This document shows, in pieces, positions 27,296 through 37,762 of a stretch of DNA of 47,131 bases. The position numbers and the translations under genes were made by a program. Within the stretch, counting starts at the first letter, position 1. Every line of letters starts with the position of its first letter. The notes beneath the pieces are model-generated. The model made no database searches and had not been told where the DNA came from. It worked only from the letters and a program-made list of their open reading frames with translations. Source of the stretch: Ureibacillus sp. (GTDB taxonomy: Bacteria; Bacillota; Bacilli; Bacillales_A; Planococcaceae); contig JAPSJC010000011.1 in NCBI GenBank assembly GCA_031178355.1, positions 1-47,131 on the forward strand, in the 5' to 3' direction.

Positions 27296-28531
27296 ATGAA
27301 AAAAAGAGTAGTAATAACGGGAATTGGTGCCGTAACTCCTTTAGGTAATTCAGCTGAAGAGACATGGAATAATGTGAAAGCTGGAAAGTCTGGAGTTGGC
27401 CCACTAACACGTGTCGATGCAGAAAAGTTTACAGCAAAAGTTGCTGCAGAAGTTAAAGATTTTGATATTGAACAATATATAGATAAAAAAGAAGCTAGAA
27501 GAATGGACCGTTTCACTCATTATGCTCTTGCTGCATCAATTATGGCAGCCAAAGACGCTGATCTAGTCATTAATGAAGATAACGCAACTCGTGTTGGAGT
27601 ATGGATTGGTTCTGGTATCGGTGGTATGGAGACATACGAAAACCAATTTGAAACGTTCAAAGAACGTGGAGCAAGACGTGTAAGTCCTTTCTTTGTACCT
27701 ATGCTGATTCCAGATATGGCTTCAGGTCAAGTATCAATCCATTTAGGAGCTAAAGGAATTAATTCTTGTTCAGTAACTGCTTGTGCATCAGGAACCAACT
27801 CTATTGGGGATGCATTTAAAGTTATTCAACGCGGAGATGCGGATGTAATGATTACGGGTGGAGCTGAAGCACCAATCGTAAACATGGCAGTTGCAGGATT
27901 CTGTGCTAGTACTGCTTTGTCTCTAAATACTGACCCAGCATCTGCTTCAAGGCCATTTGATGCTAATCGTGATGGTTTCGTAATGGGTGAAGGCGCTGGC
28001 ATAATCATATTAGAAGAGTATGAAGCGGCAAAAGCTCGTGGAGCAAAAATTTATGCAGAAGTAATTGGTTATGGAGCAACTGGTGATGCTTACCACATTA
28101 CTGCACCAGCTCCAAATGGTGAAGGCGCAGCACGTGCAATTAAAATGGCATTAGAGGATGGTGGCATTGATCCAACACTTGTTGGATACATTAATGCACA
28201 TGGTACAAGTACTCAATATAATGACTTATATGAAACGATGGCTGTTAAATCAGTATTTGGTGAACATGCCTATAAGTTAGCAATGAGTTCAACAAAATCA
28301 ATGACAGGACACTTATTAGGTGCTGCAGGTGGTATTGAAGCAATCTTTACTGCTCTAGCTTTAAAAGAAGGCGTTCTACCTCCAACAATTAACTTAACTA
28401 ACCCAGATCCTGAATGTGACTTAGATTATGTTGCAGGAGAAGCTCGCGTTGCAAATGTTGAGTATGCAATGAGTAACTCATTAGGATTTGGTGGACATAA
28501 CGCGAGTATATTGTTGAAAAAAGTTGACTAA
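27296..28531 (+). CDS. fabF: 3-oxoacyl-ACP synthase II
   Basis: FabF elongates fatty acids by condensing acyl-ACP with malonyl-ACP. The 411-residue product has catalytic Cys163 in [10 protein letters not shown] and the two histidines in INAHGTST and [10 protein letters not shown]. The usual N terminus [16 protein letters not shown] follows at once. An in-frame TTG at 27290 is closer to AGGGGGT (27279-27285) than the ATG at 27296; the ATG gives the typical protein start, but the choice is not certain. It is downstream of fabH on the same strand and has no clear promoter of its own, so readthrough from fabH under FapR is likely. Confidence 0.95.
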   Translation: MKKRVVITGIGAVTPLGNSAEETWNNVKAGKSGVGPLTRVDAEKFTAKVAAEVKDFDIEQYIDKKEARRMDRFTHYALAASIMAAKDADLVINEDNATRVGVWIGSGIGGMETYENQFETFKERGARRVSPFFVPMLIPDMASGQVSIHLGAKGINSCSVTACASGTNSIGDAFKVIQRGDADVMITGGAEAPIVNMAVAGFCASTALSLNTDPASASRPFDANRDGFVMGEGAGIIILEEYEAAKARGAKIYAEVIGYGATGDAYHITAPAPNGEGAARAIKMALEDGGIDPTLVGYINAHGTSTQYNDLYETMAVKSVFGEHAYKLAMSSTKSMTGHLLGAAGGIEAIFTALALKEGVLPPTINLTNPDPECDLDYVAGEARVANVEYAMSNSLGFGGHNASILLKKVD

Positions 28532-28553
28532 TGATAGAATGATGATAATAATT

Positions 28554-28586
28554 AAAAGCCCTTAGCATAACGCTAAGGGCTTTTTT
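28554..28586 (+). terminator. Terminator after fabF
   Basis: GCCCTTAGC pairs with GCTAAGGGC (28558-28566 with 28572-28580), with flanking AAAA and six T. Confidence 0.93.
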
Positions 28587-28634
28587 ATATGATTTAATAA
28601 TAGATATTAAAATTTATACGAAAACTAATAAACA

Positions 28635-30115
<1,481 letters not shown>

Positions 30116-30121
30116 CTAAAG

Positions 30122-30150
30122 ATTATATAAAAAATATATAAAGAATGCAA
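30122..30150 (-). promoter_or_regulatory. Sigma-A promoter of trpS
   Basis: On the minus strand TTGCAT (30150-30145) is 17 bases from TATAAT (30127-30122), just upstream of the T-box leader. Confidence 0.8.
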
Positions 30151-30550
30151 ATTCAATTTCTTTTTCCAAGAAGAGAATGAAATAACCAAGGATTGGGCAC
30201 TCTTTAATCGTATGAAATATTAATTGAAAATAATTGTTAAAGTTAACAGAATCTTATGATTCTTCTCGATTAAATAACCTAATTGAGAATATTAATTTAA
30301 AAAATTACATGTTTTATCTGGTCAAAATTGGGGTATTACTAAAATATAGGATTATAAGTATTTAATGAAAATTGATTAGATAATAGAAATTACGTAAAAA
30401 TATCAGATATTTAGTACGTTATTTTTCGTAAGTTACTATATCCAAATGTCATTTATTATTGTATAATGGTTTCATTGTTCTAAATTAAATTTATTCTAAA
30501 CTAATAAATATTTGAGATATATGAATACGTATTGAAAGGAAGTGTAATTC
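30151..30550 (+). other. Long upstream region of spx
   Basis: These 400 very AT-rich bases have no convincing ORF. A perfect TATAAT lies at 30462-30467 without a recognisable -35, and a small dyad AGAATC-TTAT-GATTCT near 30250. In B. subtilis spx has several promoters, so a complex control region is plausible. No operator could be assigned. Confidence 0.45.
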
Positions 30551-30949
30551 ATGATCGTAACATTATTTACTTCACCAAGTTGTACATCATGTAGAAAAGC
30601 TAAAGCATGGTTAGAAGAACATGAGATCCCATATAAAGAGCGAAACATTTTTTCTGAACCATTAACTATAAGTGAAATAAAAGAAATTCTTCGAATGACT
30701 GAAGATGGAACAGATGAGATTATTTCAACACGATCAAAGATTTTCCAAAAATTAAATGTCGATGTAGAAAGTTTACCGTTACAACAATTATATGAGCTAA
30801 TTCAAGAGTATCCTGGACTATTGCGTCGTCCTATAATTATCGACGAAAAACGACTACAAGTTGGTTATAATGAAGATGAAATTCGTCGCTTCTTACCTAG
30901 AAAAGTACGTGCTTTCCAATTACTTGAAGCCCAAAAAATGGTTAATTAA
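30551..30949 (+). CDS. spx: Redox-responsive transcription regulator Spx
   Basis: Spx binds the RNA polymerase alpha subunit and switches on thiol-stress genes. The 132 residues match the family almost throughout: the redox switch CTSC (Cys11/Cys14), [59 protein letters not shown]. The Arg of the RPII segment and the ArsC-like fold are conserved. The C-terminal end (EAQKMVN) is the region recognised by SpxH/ClpXP in relatives. The adaptor gene spxH lies 5 kb downstream on the other strand. AAAGGAAG precedes the ATG. A terminator follows. Confidence 0.97.
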   Translation: MIVTLFTSPSCTSCRKAKAWLEEHEIPYKERNIFSEPLTISEIKEILRMTEDGTDEIISTRSKIFQKLNVDVESLPLQQLYELIQEYPGLLRRPIIIDEKRLQVGYNEDEIRRFLPRKVRAFQLLEAQKMVN

Positions 30950-30968
30950 TTTTTGTAATAATCTATTC

Positions 30969-31004
30969 GGTAAAATCCATCATCATGGGTTTTATCGATT
31001 TTTT
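30969..31004 (+). terminator. Terminator after spx
   Basis: GGTAAAATCCA pairs with TGGGTTTTATC (two G-U pairs) around a 6-base loop, then GATTTTTT. Confidence 0.83.
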
Positions 31005-31369
31005 ACTATATAGGAAATTGTCGAATTTTTGCTATTTATTTCATAAGAATTTCACGTAAATATCACTTGATTTCATTAAAATAGTAATCTACAATTTCAA
31101 TATTCAAATTATTTTTAGTTGTAGATGTTTTTCCTTTTCATTTTATCTCTAAACATCATACAATAGAGTTATAGAATCTCCGCTAGATAACATTTTTTCT
31201 ACTGGAGATGACACTAAGTTTGAGTTGTCTTACTTATAAAGATTAAGACTTTAGACAGAGATGAATACAATTGGTCATTCATATGGTCTAATAATAAAAG
31301 TGAACAATTCAAACATACTAATAACGCTTTCGGGTTTTTCAACGAAGACAAGAAGGGAGTTGAAGTTTT
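31005..31369 (+). other. Upstream region of mecA
   Basis: No ORF. A weak promoter candidate is TTTTCA at 31135-31140, 18 bases from TACAAT at 31159-31164. A dyad GTCTTA/TAAGAC lies near 31226-31250, in the predicted leader. Nothing else is recognised. Confidence 0.4.
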
Positions 31370-32014
31370 ATGGACATCGAACGCGTGAATGATAATACAT
31401 TAAAATTATTTATCACTTATCGAGATATTGAAGATCGCGGTTATAGTCGTGAAGAAATTTGGTACAACCGACAAAAGGGCGAAGAATTATTCTGGGACAT
31501 GATTGGTGAAATTAATACAGAAGAATATTTTGATCTTGATGGGCCAATTTGGATACACGTAAATGCCTCTGAACAAGGATTAGAAGTCATTGTAACACGT
31601 GCTAATTTAAGTTCTGATGGAGAATCTTCAATACTTTCAGGTTTTGATGAACACCGTGATTCTCTGGAACAAAAAAATAAAGATTCACTATTTGATTCAT
31701 TAGATGAAGAAGCAGCTAACCAACAAGTAACCGATGTTCTTACTTATAAGTTTAAGGATATTGACGAAATCATTCCATTAGCAAGCCGCGGGGTTTCTTT
31801 CGGTGTACCTTCTTCATTGTATAAATTTGAAAATTATTATTACGTAACTGTTGATCTTTCTAGTGTAGAAGATAAAACAAAACGTCAAGATATTAAATTC
31901 ATTATGAATGAATATTTAACTGGTTCTAAGTTGTCTGTACATCGCCTTCAAGAATATGGAGAGCAAATTATGGAAGACAATTGTTTTGAAACAATTATTC
32001 AATATTTCGATTAG
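31370..32014 (+). CDS. mecA: Adaptor protein MecA
   Basis: MecA delivers substrates such as ComK to ClpC/ClpP and helps ClpC assemble. The 214 residues fit the family. The N-terminal substrate-binding domain begins MDIERVNDNTLKLFITYRDIEDRGYSREEIWYN-like in motif order; an acidic linker follows at about residues 85-120; the C-terminal ClpC-binding domain has TYKFKDIDEIIPLA and LYKFENYYYVTVD. The ribosome site AAGGGAG is about ten bases before the ATG. It is followed by a terminator and coiA, as in B. subtilis. Confidence 0.95.
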   Translation: MDIERVNDNTLKLFITYRDIEDRGYSREEIWYNRQKGEELFWDMIGEINTEEYFDLDGPIWIHVNASEQGLEVIVTRANLSSDGESSILSGFDEHRDSLEQKNKDSLFDSLDEEAANQQVTDVLTYKFKDIDEIIPLASRGVSFGVPSSLYKFENYYYVTVDLSSVEDKTKRQDIKFIMNEYLTGSKLSVHRLQEYGEQIMEDNCFETIIQYFD

Positions 32015-32021
32015 TTAATTT

Positions 32022-32052
32022 GCCAAAATCTAAAAAGGTTTTGGCTTTTTTC
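32022..32052 (+). terminator. Terminator after mecA
   Basis: GCCAAAATC pairs with GGTTTTGGC around TAAAAA, followed by six T. Confidence 0.9.
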
Positions 32053-32140
32053 TTTAAAAAAATAACTTTCGCTAGTTTTCAATAAAGTGATTGTCATCAA
32101 GCTAACTCTCCTAATAAAATGGATTAGAAGGAGGATATTT

Positions 32141-33268
32141 ATGCTTGTTGCCATTACAGACAAAAATGAAAAAATAGTGTTACAAACATCCATGTCCCCA
32201 GATAAGTTAAAACTACTACGAAAAGAACGTCTTTTTTTCTGTCCCCATTGCAAAACCAGAGTCCAATTAAAGATTGGCTCTTTGAAAATTCCCCATTTTG
32301 CTCATCTAACAACAAGTAACTGTGAATCAAGATTCTCAGATGGTGAAACAGAGCAACATCTTCTAGGAAAAGAACACTTATATCAATTAATTCATCAATT
32401 AGGCTATCAGGTTGAGTTAGAAAGCTTAATACCAACACTAAAACAAAGACCTGATCTACTTGTGCATACAAAAGATAATAAACAAATCGCTATTGAATAT
32501 CAGTGCAGTCCTATATCGGATAGAAATTTATCCATGAGAAATAATGGTTATCTTTCTGCAAACATTAAAACTATTTGGATTCCGAGTACACCATCTTCAA
32601 AGAAGTATGTTACAACTGGAATATGCATGCTGTCATTCAAAAAACAGCTTCAACAATTTATTATTTCTAGGTTAAATCAAAACTACTTGATGACGTATAA
32701 TCCTTATCAAAGAAAATTTATCTATTTTTCAAATTTACTCCACATAAAGGACAATCAGTTCTTGACTAAAATTCAATATTTACCTATAGTGCAGCAAAAT
32801 TTTCCTTTTTACGTACCAAATTTTTTAAAGACGGATGAATTTTCAGATTATATGAAGTCGTATCAATCAATGAAAAAAAGATATTTAAGCTATCGTTTGC
32901 ATATAAGTAAAAGTGGAGTAAATGATCTTTTTTTAAGAGGGATTTACGAATTGCGCTTATCGTTAACTAACTTACCACCATTCTTGGGAGTTCCTATAAA
33001 AGGCAATGAATATCTTGGGTTGTTTACAGTTGAATGGCAAATGGCATTATTTTATTATCTGCAATTAAATCAAATTGAAGTTCAATCATTTAATAGACAA
33101 GCAATCATTCTTTTTCTAAAATGGGCAAAATTAAGTGTCTCAAACGAATCGATTGCCGTGGTAAGTAAGTATTGTAAACTACTAAACACTTTAAATATTC
33201 ATAACGTCTACAGTTCATTTTGTAAAGAACAATTATTTGAAGAGTTATATAACCAATTTCTTGCATAA
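32141..33268 (+). CDS. coiA: Competence protein CoiA-like nuclease-domain protein
   Basis: This 375-residue protein is of the CoiA family, needed for full transformation in relatives. An N-terminal cysteine-containing part (FFCPHCKTRVQLKIGSLKIPHFAH) precedes a PD-(D/E)xK nuclease-like domain with EQHLLGKEHLY, RPDLLV (Asp) and IAIEYQCS (Glu-x-Gln). The C-terminal half is family-specific and poorly conserved. The longest frame begins at 32087, but AAGGAGG at 32129-32135 marks the ATG at 32141. Base composition is like its neighbours. It lies between mecA and pepF, as in B. subtilis. No late competence genes are in the window. Confidence 0.85.
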   Translation: MLVAITDKNEKIVLQTSMSPDKLKLLRKERLFFCPHCKTRVQLKIGSLKIPHFAHLTTSNCESRFSDGETEQHLLGKEHLYQLIHQLGYQVELESLIPTLKQRPDLLVHTKDNKQIAIEYQCSPISDRNLSMRNNGYLSANIKTIWIPSTPSSKKYVTTGICMLSFKKQLQQFIISRLNQNYLMTYNPYQRKFIYFSNLLHIKDNQFLTKIQYLPIVQQNFPFYVPNFLKTDEFSDYMKSYQSMKKRYLSYRLHISKSGVNDLFLRGIYELRLSLTNLPPFLGVPIKGNEYLGLFTVEWQMALFYYLQLNQIEVQSFNRQAIILFLKWAKLSVSNESIAVVSKYCKLLNTLNIHNVYSSFCKEQLFEELYNQFLA

Positions 33269-33328
33269 TATTCTGGAAATTGAGAAAATAATAGGGTATT
33301 TTAATTTTTAATGTAACGGAGGTTGGAA

Positions 33329-35134
33329 ATGGCGAAAAAACTATTGTCCCGTGATGAAGTTCCTGTTGAGTTAACTTGGGATTTATCCACTATTTTTGCA
33401 TCCGATGAAGAATGGGAAACCGAGTTTAAAGAAATCGAAAAGTTAATTCCTACAGCAGAACAGTATAAAGGAAAAGTAACAGAAAGCGCTAAAAGCCTTT
33501 ATGATGCATTACAATTTAGCGATTCCATTTCAGTAAGATTTGGAAAATTATATGTTTATAGTCATTTAAAACATGATCAAGATACAACAAACAGTAAATA
33601 TCAAGCATTGGATGGTCGAGTAAAATCATTGGGAGCAAAGTTAAATGCCGCTTGGTCATTTACAACTCCAGAAATTCTATCTATAGACGAAGCTACAATT
33701 GAAAGATATTTAAATGAATATGAACCATTACAATTATATGCACAAATGTTGAAAGAGTTAAACTTACAACGTCCACATGTATTAACTGCGGATAAGGAAG
33801 AATTATTAGCTCAATTCTCTGAGGTAAAAGGTGCGTCGGGTAATACGTTCAGTTCGTTAAATAATGCTGATTTACAATTCCCAGTAATCCAAAATGACAA
33901 AGGGGAAGACGTAGAACTAACGCACGGAAACTACATTTCATTCTTAGAAAGTTATAACCGTGATGTCCGCCGCGAAGCATTTAAAGCTGTGTATGATACG
34001 TATGGCAAATTCAAGAACACGTTTGCTTCTACTCTTTCTGGAAATGTAAAATCACATAACGTTAGTGCAAAAATTCGTCAGTATGATTCAGCTAGACATG
34101 CTGCGATGAGCAATAACAATATTCCAGAAAAAGTGTACGATCAACTAATCTCAACAATTCACGAGTACTTACCAGCCCTTCATCGTTATGTGGCGCTACG
34201 TAAAGAAGTACTCGGTGTTGATGAACTTCATATGTATGATTTATTTGTTCCACTTGTGAAAGAAATGAATGTTGAAATACCATATGAAGAAGCAAAAGAA
34301 ACAATGGTAAAAAGCTTTGCTCCTCTTGGGGAAGAATATCAAGCTATCGTACAAAAAGGGTTAGATAATCGCTGGGTGGATGTTCACGAAAACAAAGGGA
34401 AACGTAGTGGAGCGTATTCTTCTGGTACGTATGGAACTAACCCATATGTTCTAATGAACTGGCAAGATAATTTAAATAATTTATTTACACTAGCTCATGA
34501 GTTTGGTCATAGTTTACACAGCTACTATACAAGAGAAAATCAACCATACCCATATGCAAGCTATTCAATCTTTGTTGCAGAGGTTGCGTCGACATGTAAT
34601 GAAGAATTATTGTTTGATTATTTATTAAAAACTACTGAAGATCCTCAACTAAAGATTTATCTTTTAAATCACTGGTTAGATGGTTTCCGTGGAACAGTAT
34701 TCCGTCAAACAATGTTTGCTGAATTTGAACATATCATTCATGAGATGGATGCTCGTGGTGAAGCACTGACTGCAGAAAGATTAACTGAAATTTACTACGA
34801 TTTAAATAAACAGTACTTTGGTGATGCAATAAAAGTGGATGAGGAAATTGGTTTAGAATGGGCACGAATTCCTCATTTCTATTACAATTATTATGTATAC
34901 CAATATGCAACGGGTCAAAGTGCAGCTACTGCATTAAGTAAGCAAATTTTAGAAGAGGGGAAACCTGCTGTTGATCGTTATATAAACAATTTCTTAAAAG
35001 CGGGATGCTCGGATTTCCCAATTGAAGTACTTAAAGCAGCAGGTGTTGATATGGAATCACCTCAACCAATCGCGGAAGCTTGTAAAGTGTTTGAGGAAAG
35101 AGTAGCAGAATTAGAATCGCTATTATTGAAATAA
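33329..35134 (+). CDS. pepF: Oligoendopeptidase F (M3 metallopeptidase)
   Basis: PepF cleaves medium-sized peptides in the cytoplasm using zinc. The 601-residue product has the zinc motif HEFGH at residues 390-394 and the downstream glutamate in FVAEVASTCNEELL. The N-terminal helical domain (PVELTWDLSTIFASDEEWE) and C-terminal M3 pattern (RIPHFYYNYYVYQYATGQSAATALS) are typical. The frame can start at a TTG (33323), but GGAGGT at 33318-33323 fixes the ATG at 33329. In Bacillus excess PepF affects signalling peptides and sporulation. Neighbours coiA and roxS/spxH keep the common Bacillales order. Confidence 0.95.
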   Translation: MAKKLLSRDEVPVELTWDLSTIFASDEEWETEFKEIEKLIPTAEQYKGKVTESAKSLYDALQFSDSISVRFGKLYVYSHLKHDQDTTNSKYQALDGRVKSLGAKLNAAWSFTTPEILSIDEATIERYLNEYEPLQLYAQMLKELNLQRPHVLTADKEELLAQFSEVKGASGNTFSSLNNADLQFPVIQNDKGEDVELTHGNYISFLESYNRDVRREAFKAVYDTYGKFKNTFASTLSGNVKSHNVSAKIRQYDSARHAAMSNNNIPEKVYDQLISTIHEYLPALHRYVALRKEVLGVDELHMYDLFVPLVKEMNVEIPYEEAKETMVKSFAPLGEEYQAIVQKGLDNRWVDVHENKGKRSGAYSSGTYGTNPYVLMNWQDNLNNLFTLAHEFGHSLHSYYTRENQPYPYASYSIFVAEVASTCNEELLFDYLLKTTEDPQLKIYLLNHWLDGFRGTVFRQTMFAEFEHIIHEMDARGEALTAERLTEIYYDLNKQYFGDAIKVDEEIGLEWARIPHFYYNYYVYQYATGQSAATALSKQILEEGKPAVDRYINNFLKAGCSDFPIEVLKAAGVDMESPQPIAEACKVFEERVAELESLLLK

Positions 35135-35145
35135 ATATATCTTGA

Positions 35146-35180
35146 GAGTGTCTAATAATTCTTTTAGACACTCTTTTTTA
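35146..35180 (+). terminator. Terminator after pepF
   Basis: GAGTGTCTAA pairs with TTAGACACTC around an 8-base loop, followed by TTTTTT. Confidence 0.92.
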
Positions 35181-35306
35181 GATAGATGGATGTTCTACAT
35201 AAATTAATTGGGATTATGAAGTCTTGATGATTTTTTATTTGAAAATGTGACATAAAACGTGGTAATTTTTATAAGGATATGATGTAATCGCTTTCTATAT
35301 GGCGAT

Positions 35307-35315
35307 TTTGTGAAA
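35307..35315 (+). promoter_or_regulatory. Possible ResD (SrrA) binding site upstream of roxS
   Basis: TTTGTGAAA matches the B. subtilis ResD consensus TTTGTGAAT at 8 of 9 positions and sits about 15 bases before the proposed -35 of the small RNA. ResDE/SrrAB are known activators of RoxS/RsaE, which makes the match meaningful. Confidence 0.55.
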
Positions 35316-35329
35316 TAATTGTCGTTTTA

Positions 35330-35359
35330 TTGCGAAAGCCTATGAATCTATGATAAATT
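35330..35359 (+). promoter_or_regulatory. Proposed promoter of the RoxS/RsaE small RNA
   Basis: TTGCGA at 35330-35335 is 18 bases from TAAATT at 35354-35359. The transcript would start near 35366. Over the start lies the dyad GTGA-AATAAA-TCAC (35366-35379), which resembles a degenerate Rex site (TTGTGAANNNNTTCACAA). Promoter strength is modest, as expected for an activated gene. Confidence 0.55.
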
Positions 35360-35365
35360 AAACAC

Positions 35366-35480
35366 GTGAAATAAATCACATAACAAACATACACCCCTTT
35401 GTTTGAACGTGAACATTTCTCCCATCCCCTTTGTGTAGAGACGACATTATTATTCAGAATAATGTCGTCTCTTTTTATTT
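35366..35480 (+). ncRNA. roxS: RoxS/RsaE regulatory small RNA
   Basis: This roughly 110-base transcript has the hallmarks of RsaE (Staphylococcus) and RoxS (B. subtilis): a 5' AAATCACATAACAAACAT segment, a CCCC motif in the loop of AACAAA/TTTGTT (35382-35402), a second unpaired C-rich motif TCTCCCATCCCC at 35418-35429, and a strong terminator hairpin with TTCAG in its loop. The C-rich motifs pair with Shine-Dalgarno regions of central-metabolism mRNAs. Its position between pepF and yjbH is the same as in those genera. It controls redox and TCA-cycle genes in response to NO and NADH; this role is known from homologues. No ORF fits here. Confidence 0.88.
35438..35480 (+). terminator. Terminator of the RoxS/RsaE small RNA
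   Basis: A perfect 14-bp stem (GAGACGACATTATT with AATAATGTCGTCTC) and 6-base loop precede a long T-run. Confidence 0.95.
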
Positions 35481-35559
35481 TTTTTTGTTTTATATTTTAA
35501 TTTAGAATGCTGTATTAGTTTTTTAAATTTCTTACATATAATTAGTCCATTTCTGCAAT

Positions 35560-35598
35560 AGAAAAGGGTTGTCTTGAAATACCTTCAAGACAACCCTT
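35560..35598 (-). terminator. Terminator of the yjbI-spxH transcript
   Basis: A perfect 15-bp inverted repeat (35564-35578 with 35584-35598) is followed on the minus strand by TTTTCTA. Confidence 0.88.
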
Positions 35599-35634
35599 CA
35601 TGAATTTTATAATTTTAAGAATGTATAAATTTAT

Positions 35635-36441
35635 TTATGATTTCTTACGCCATAGGGTAACTTCATTATTCGCTATACGTTCAATTTTTTGCTGTAACAT
35701 TCGTTTCTTCAACTCACGTTCAGCTTCATTTACTGGGATGGAGTAAATGTCTGCAATGTCTTCAGTTGTTAAAGTGTAATAACGACTAAAGAGCTCATCA
35801 TATGTTGGTAATGTTTTTCTAATAAGTTCTTTATTTAATAATTCTCTTAAAATTTGTACATACACTTCATAGGAATATAATCCGGCAACTTTAAGACCCT
35901 CGTCTTCAATACACTCATTGAAAAATACAATGCTTGGCACCTCGTCAATTTCCATCTCCCTTGTTATATGCAAATCGCACTGGAAAGCACGGGCAGTTTC
36001 TTTTGAACCAAAATCAGCATTGAATTCATCAATATCTAATTTACATTCATAGGCTATCTCAATTAATGTTGAATATGAATGTACGTTTCTCGTATTTAGT
36101 AGTATATATTCTTGCAATTTTTGCATAAAACGAAATGCTGCTCGTCTTCCTTGTAACTCAGCTGCTTTAATAGCGATTGAAGGCAAAACAGGATGTGAGA
36201 TATCTATTTTAGAACCAGATATGCAAGCTTGAGCACGAATGTTGGAATTTAATGTAGAAAGATTCGTACTAATAATAAATCGCCAAGAAAAGTAATGACC
36301 ATATTCAATGTGAAGTTTACGTAGAATTGTTTGTACTTTAAATGCTTTTGTACAAAACGGGTCTAAAAAAATATATAATTCAATTGGCTTTGTAATTTGT
36401 GGAGGTGCAATAGGTTCAGATAATAATTGAATATCATTCAC
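35635..36441 (-). CDS. spxH: ClpXP adaptor SpxH (YjbH)
   Basis: SpxH is a DsbA-like adaptor that delivers Spx to ClpXP. The 268-residue protein matches YjbH: PIELYIFLDPFC at the start of the thioredoxin-like fold, YGHYFSWRFIIST, KAAELQGRRAAFRFM, and IDEVPSIVFFNE..DEGLKVAGLYSYEVY. The B. subtilis CPEC motif is reduced to CTKA here: Cys30 is kept and Ala33 replaces the second cysteine. The start is a GTG overlapping the yjbI stop (TAGTG) behind GAGGAGG, so the two are coupled. Its target Spx is encoded in the same window. Confidence 0.92.
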   Translation of the reverse strand: MNDIQLLSEPIAPPQITKPIELYIFLDPFCTKAFKVQTILRKLHIEYGHYFSWRFIISTNLSTLNSNIRAQACISGSKIDISHPVLPSIAIKAAELQGRRAAFRFMQKLQEYILLNTRNVHSYSTLIEIAYECKLDIDEFNADFGSKETARAFQCDLHITREMEIDEVPSIVFFNECIEDEGLKVAGLYSYEVYVQILRELLNKELIRKTLPTYDELFSRYYTLTTEDIADIYSIPVNEAERELKKRMLQQKIERIANNEVTLWRKKS

Positions 36442-36836
36442 TAAAATTCCTCCTCATCTTCAATTGTATTAATCATATGATGAGCAGTTAATACAAGTCG
36501 CTTGTAATAAACTTCTCTAAATTTTCCCTCTAGACCTATTTCATCCATTGCTTCACTCATACATTCTAGCCAAGCTTGTGCATGAGATGGAGTGATGCGG
36601 AAAGGTAAATGTCTTGCTTTCATCATTGGATGACCGTGTTCTTCTGTAAATAAATTTGGCCCACCTAGGTACTGGGTCTGAAATTGAATTTGTTTCCTTG
36701 CAGTTTCTGTTAAATCTTCAGGAAACAATGGACGTAACAATGGATGCTGATCGACACGTCTATAAAAAGCGTAAATGAGCTCTGCTAGTTTTTCAGGACC
36801 TAGTTCCTCATAAGGAATCGGATATTTACGATTCAT
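36441..36836 (-). CDS. yjbI: Truncated hemoglobin, group II (YjbI/trHbO)
   Basis: This 131-residue truncated hemoglobin has B10 Tyr25, the GG-containing region YLGGPNLFTEEHG, proximal His76 in ARHLPF, and G8 Trp89 in QAWLECM, all hallmarks of group II. Family members bind oxygen and are proposed to protect against NO or peroxide. It precedes and overlaps spxH, the same pairing as in B. subtilis, where YjbI has been tied to redox stress. The minus-strand leader includes TTGAAT followed 17 bases later by TAATTA, a weak promoter candidate near 36900. Confidence 0.93.
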   Translation of the reverse strand: MNRKYPIPYEELGPEKLAELIYAFYRRVDQHPLLRPLFPEDLTETARKQIQFQTQYLGGPNLFTEEHGHPMMKARHLPFRITPSHAQAWLECMSEAMDEIGLEGKFREVYYKRLVLTAHHMINTIEDEEEF

Positions 36837-37025
36837 AGGTGTAACTCCTTCTTTCTTTATGAAAAAGATATATATTTAGTAATATATATAATTATTCTAC
36901 TTCATAAGATGATTCAATTGAGTGTTATATTCATTCTAACAACCTATACTTTTTTTCTCAAATAAATAGCATGGCGAAATGTTTACATCAAAGGAAATAA
37001 CTAACTGTTACGGTAAATATGAAAC

Positions 37026-37757
37026 TTAAGCACGATAAGAGTTTACTATTTTTCGTACATAATTAACTGTTTCCTGAAAAGGTGGAACCCCTCCGTATTT
37101 TTGTACATTACCAGGGCCGGCATTATATGCGGCTAATGCAAGTTCGATGTTATGATCGAAGGTATTTAGCATTTCACTTAAATACTTTGTGCCGCCCATA
37201 ATGTTTTGCTCTGGATCAGTAGAATCAGAGACTCCTAAATATTTAGCAGTTCCCGGCATTAATTGCATAAGACCTGTTGCGCCTGCTGAACTAACAGCGC
37301 TTGGGTTAAAATTGGACTCTTGTTTAATAACGGCTACTATTAATTTTTCAGGAACACCATAGGTCTTCGATGCTTTTGAAATAATACTTTGAAACGCTGT
37401 TGCCCTTTTTATTTCTGTTTGATCTAAATCCTTAGGTAAATTTGAATTTTGATTTGATTCTTTTAATAGTATGTCGTAATAAGACGATGGTATGTACGGC
37501 TGATTTTCACCATTTAAGAGATATTGGGTAGCATAGTCTGAATTAGCATCCAAATTGGATAATAATTTTGGTGATGTATGACTTCCTAATAACTGAGCAG
37601 TCTGTTGTGAATTAGTAGATCCTTCCGCCAAAGTATTTAGCATTTGAGAAAAAACGGAGTTACCATTATTGGTCATATTATTGGTATTAGTTGAAGGTGT
37701 ACCAATTGATTGAATTGCTTGGATCTCAAGAAGCAATTTCATTGATGTTGCGTCCAA
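37026..37757 (-). CDS. Lytic transglycosylase with SLT domain (YjbJ/CwlQ-like)
   Basis: The 243-residue protein has a polar, Asn/Ser/Thr-rich N-terminal region of about 120 residues and a C-terminal SLT domain: catalytic Glu147 in [12 protein letters not shown], then [27 protein letters not shown] and [17 protein letters not shown]. It should cleave the glycan strands of peptidoglycan. B. subtilis YjbJ (CwlQ) is a homologue at the same locus. There is no clear signal peptide, so export would need another route. The start is a TTG seven bases after AAAGGATGAG, next to the yjbK stop, so the pair is an operon. The ATG at 37742 is an alternative. Confidence 0.88.
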   Translation of the reverse strand: MDATSMKLLLEIQAIQSIGTPSTNTNNMTNNGNSVFSQMLNTLAEGSTNSQQTAQLLGSHTSPKLLSNLDANSDYATQYLLNGENQPYIPSSYYDILLKESNQNSNLPKDLDQTEIKRATAFQSIISKASKTYGVPEKLIVAVIKQESNFNPSAVSSAGATGLMQLMPGTAKYLGVSDSTDPEQNIMGGTKYLSEMLNTFDHNIELALAAYNAGPGNVQKYGGVPPFQETVNYVRKIVNSYRA

Positions 37758-37762
37758 TTAGC

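Noticed and set aside
30450-30470. PerR box over the spx -10 region
   Set aside because: The sequence around TTATTATTGTATAAT matches the PerR consensus at only about half of the positions.
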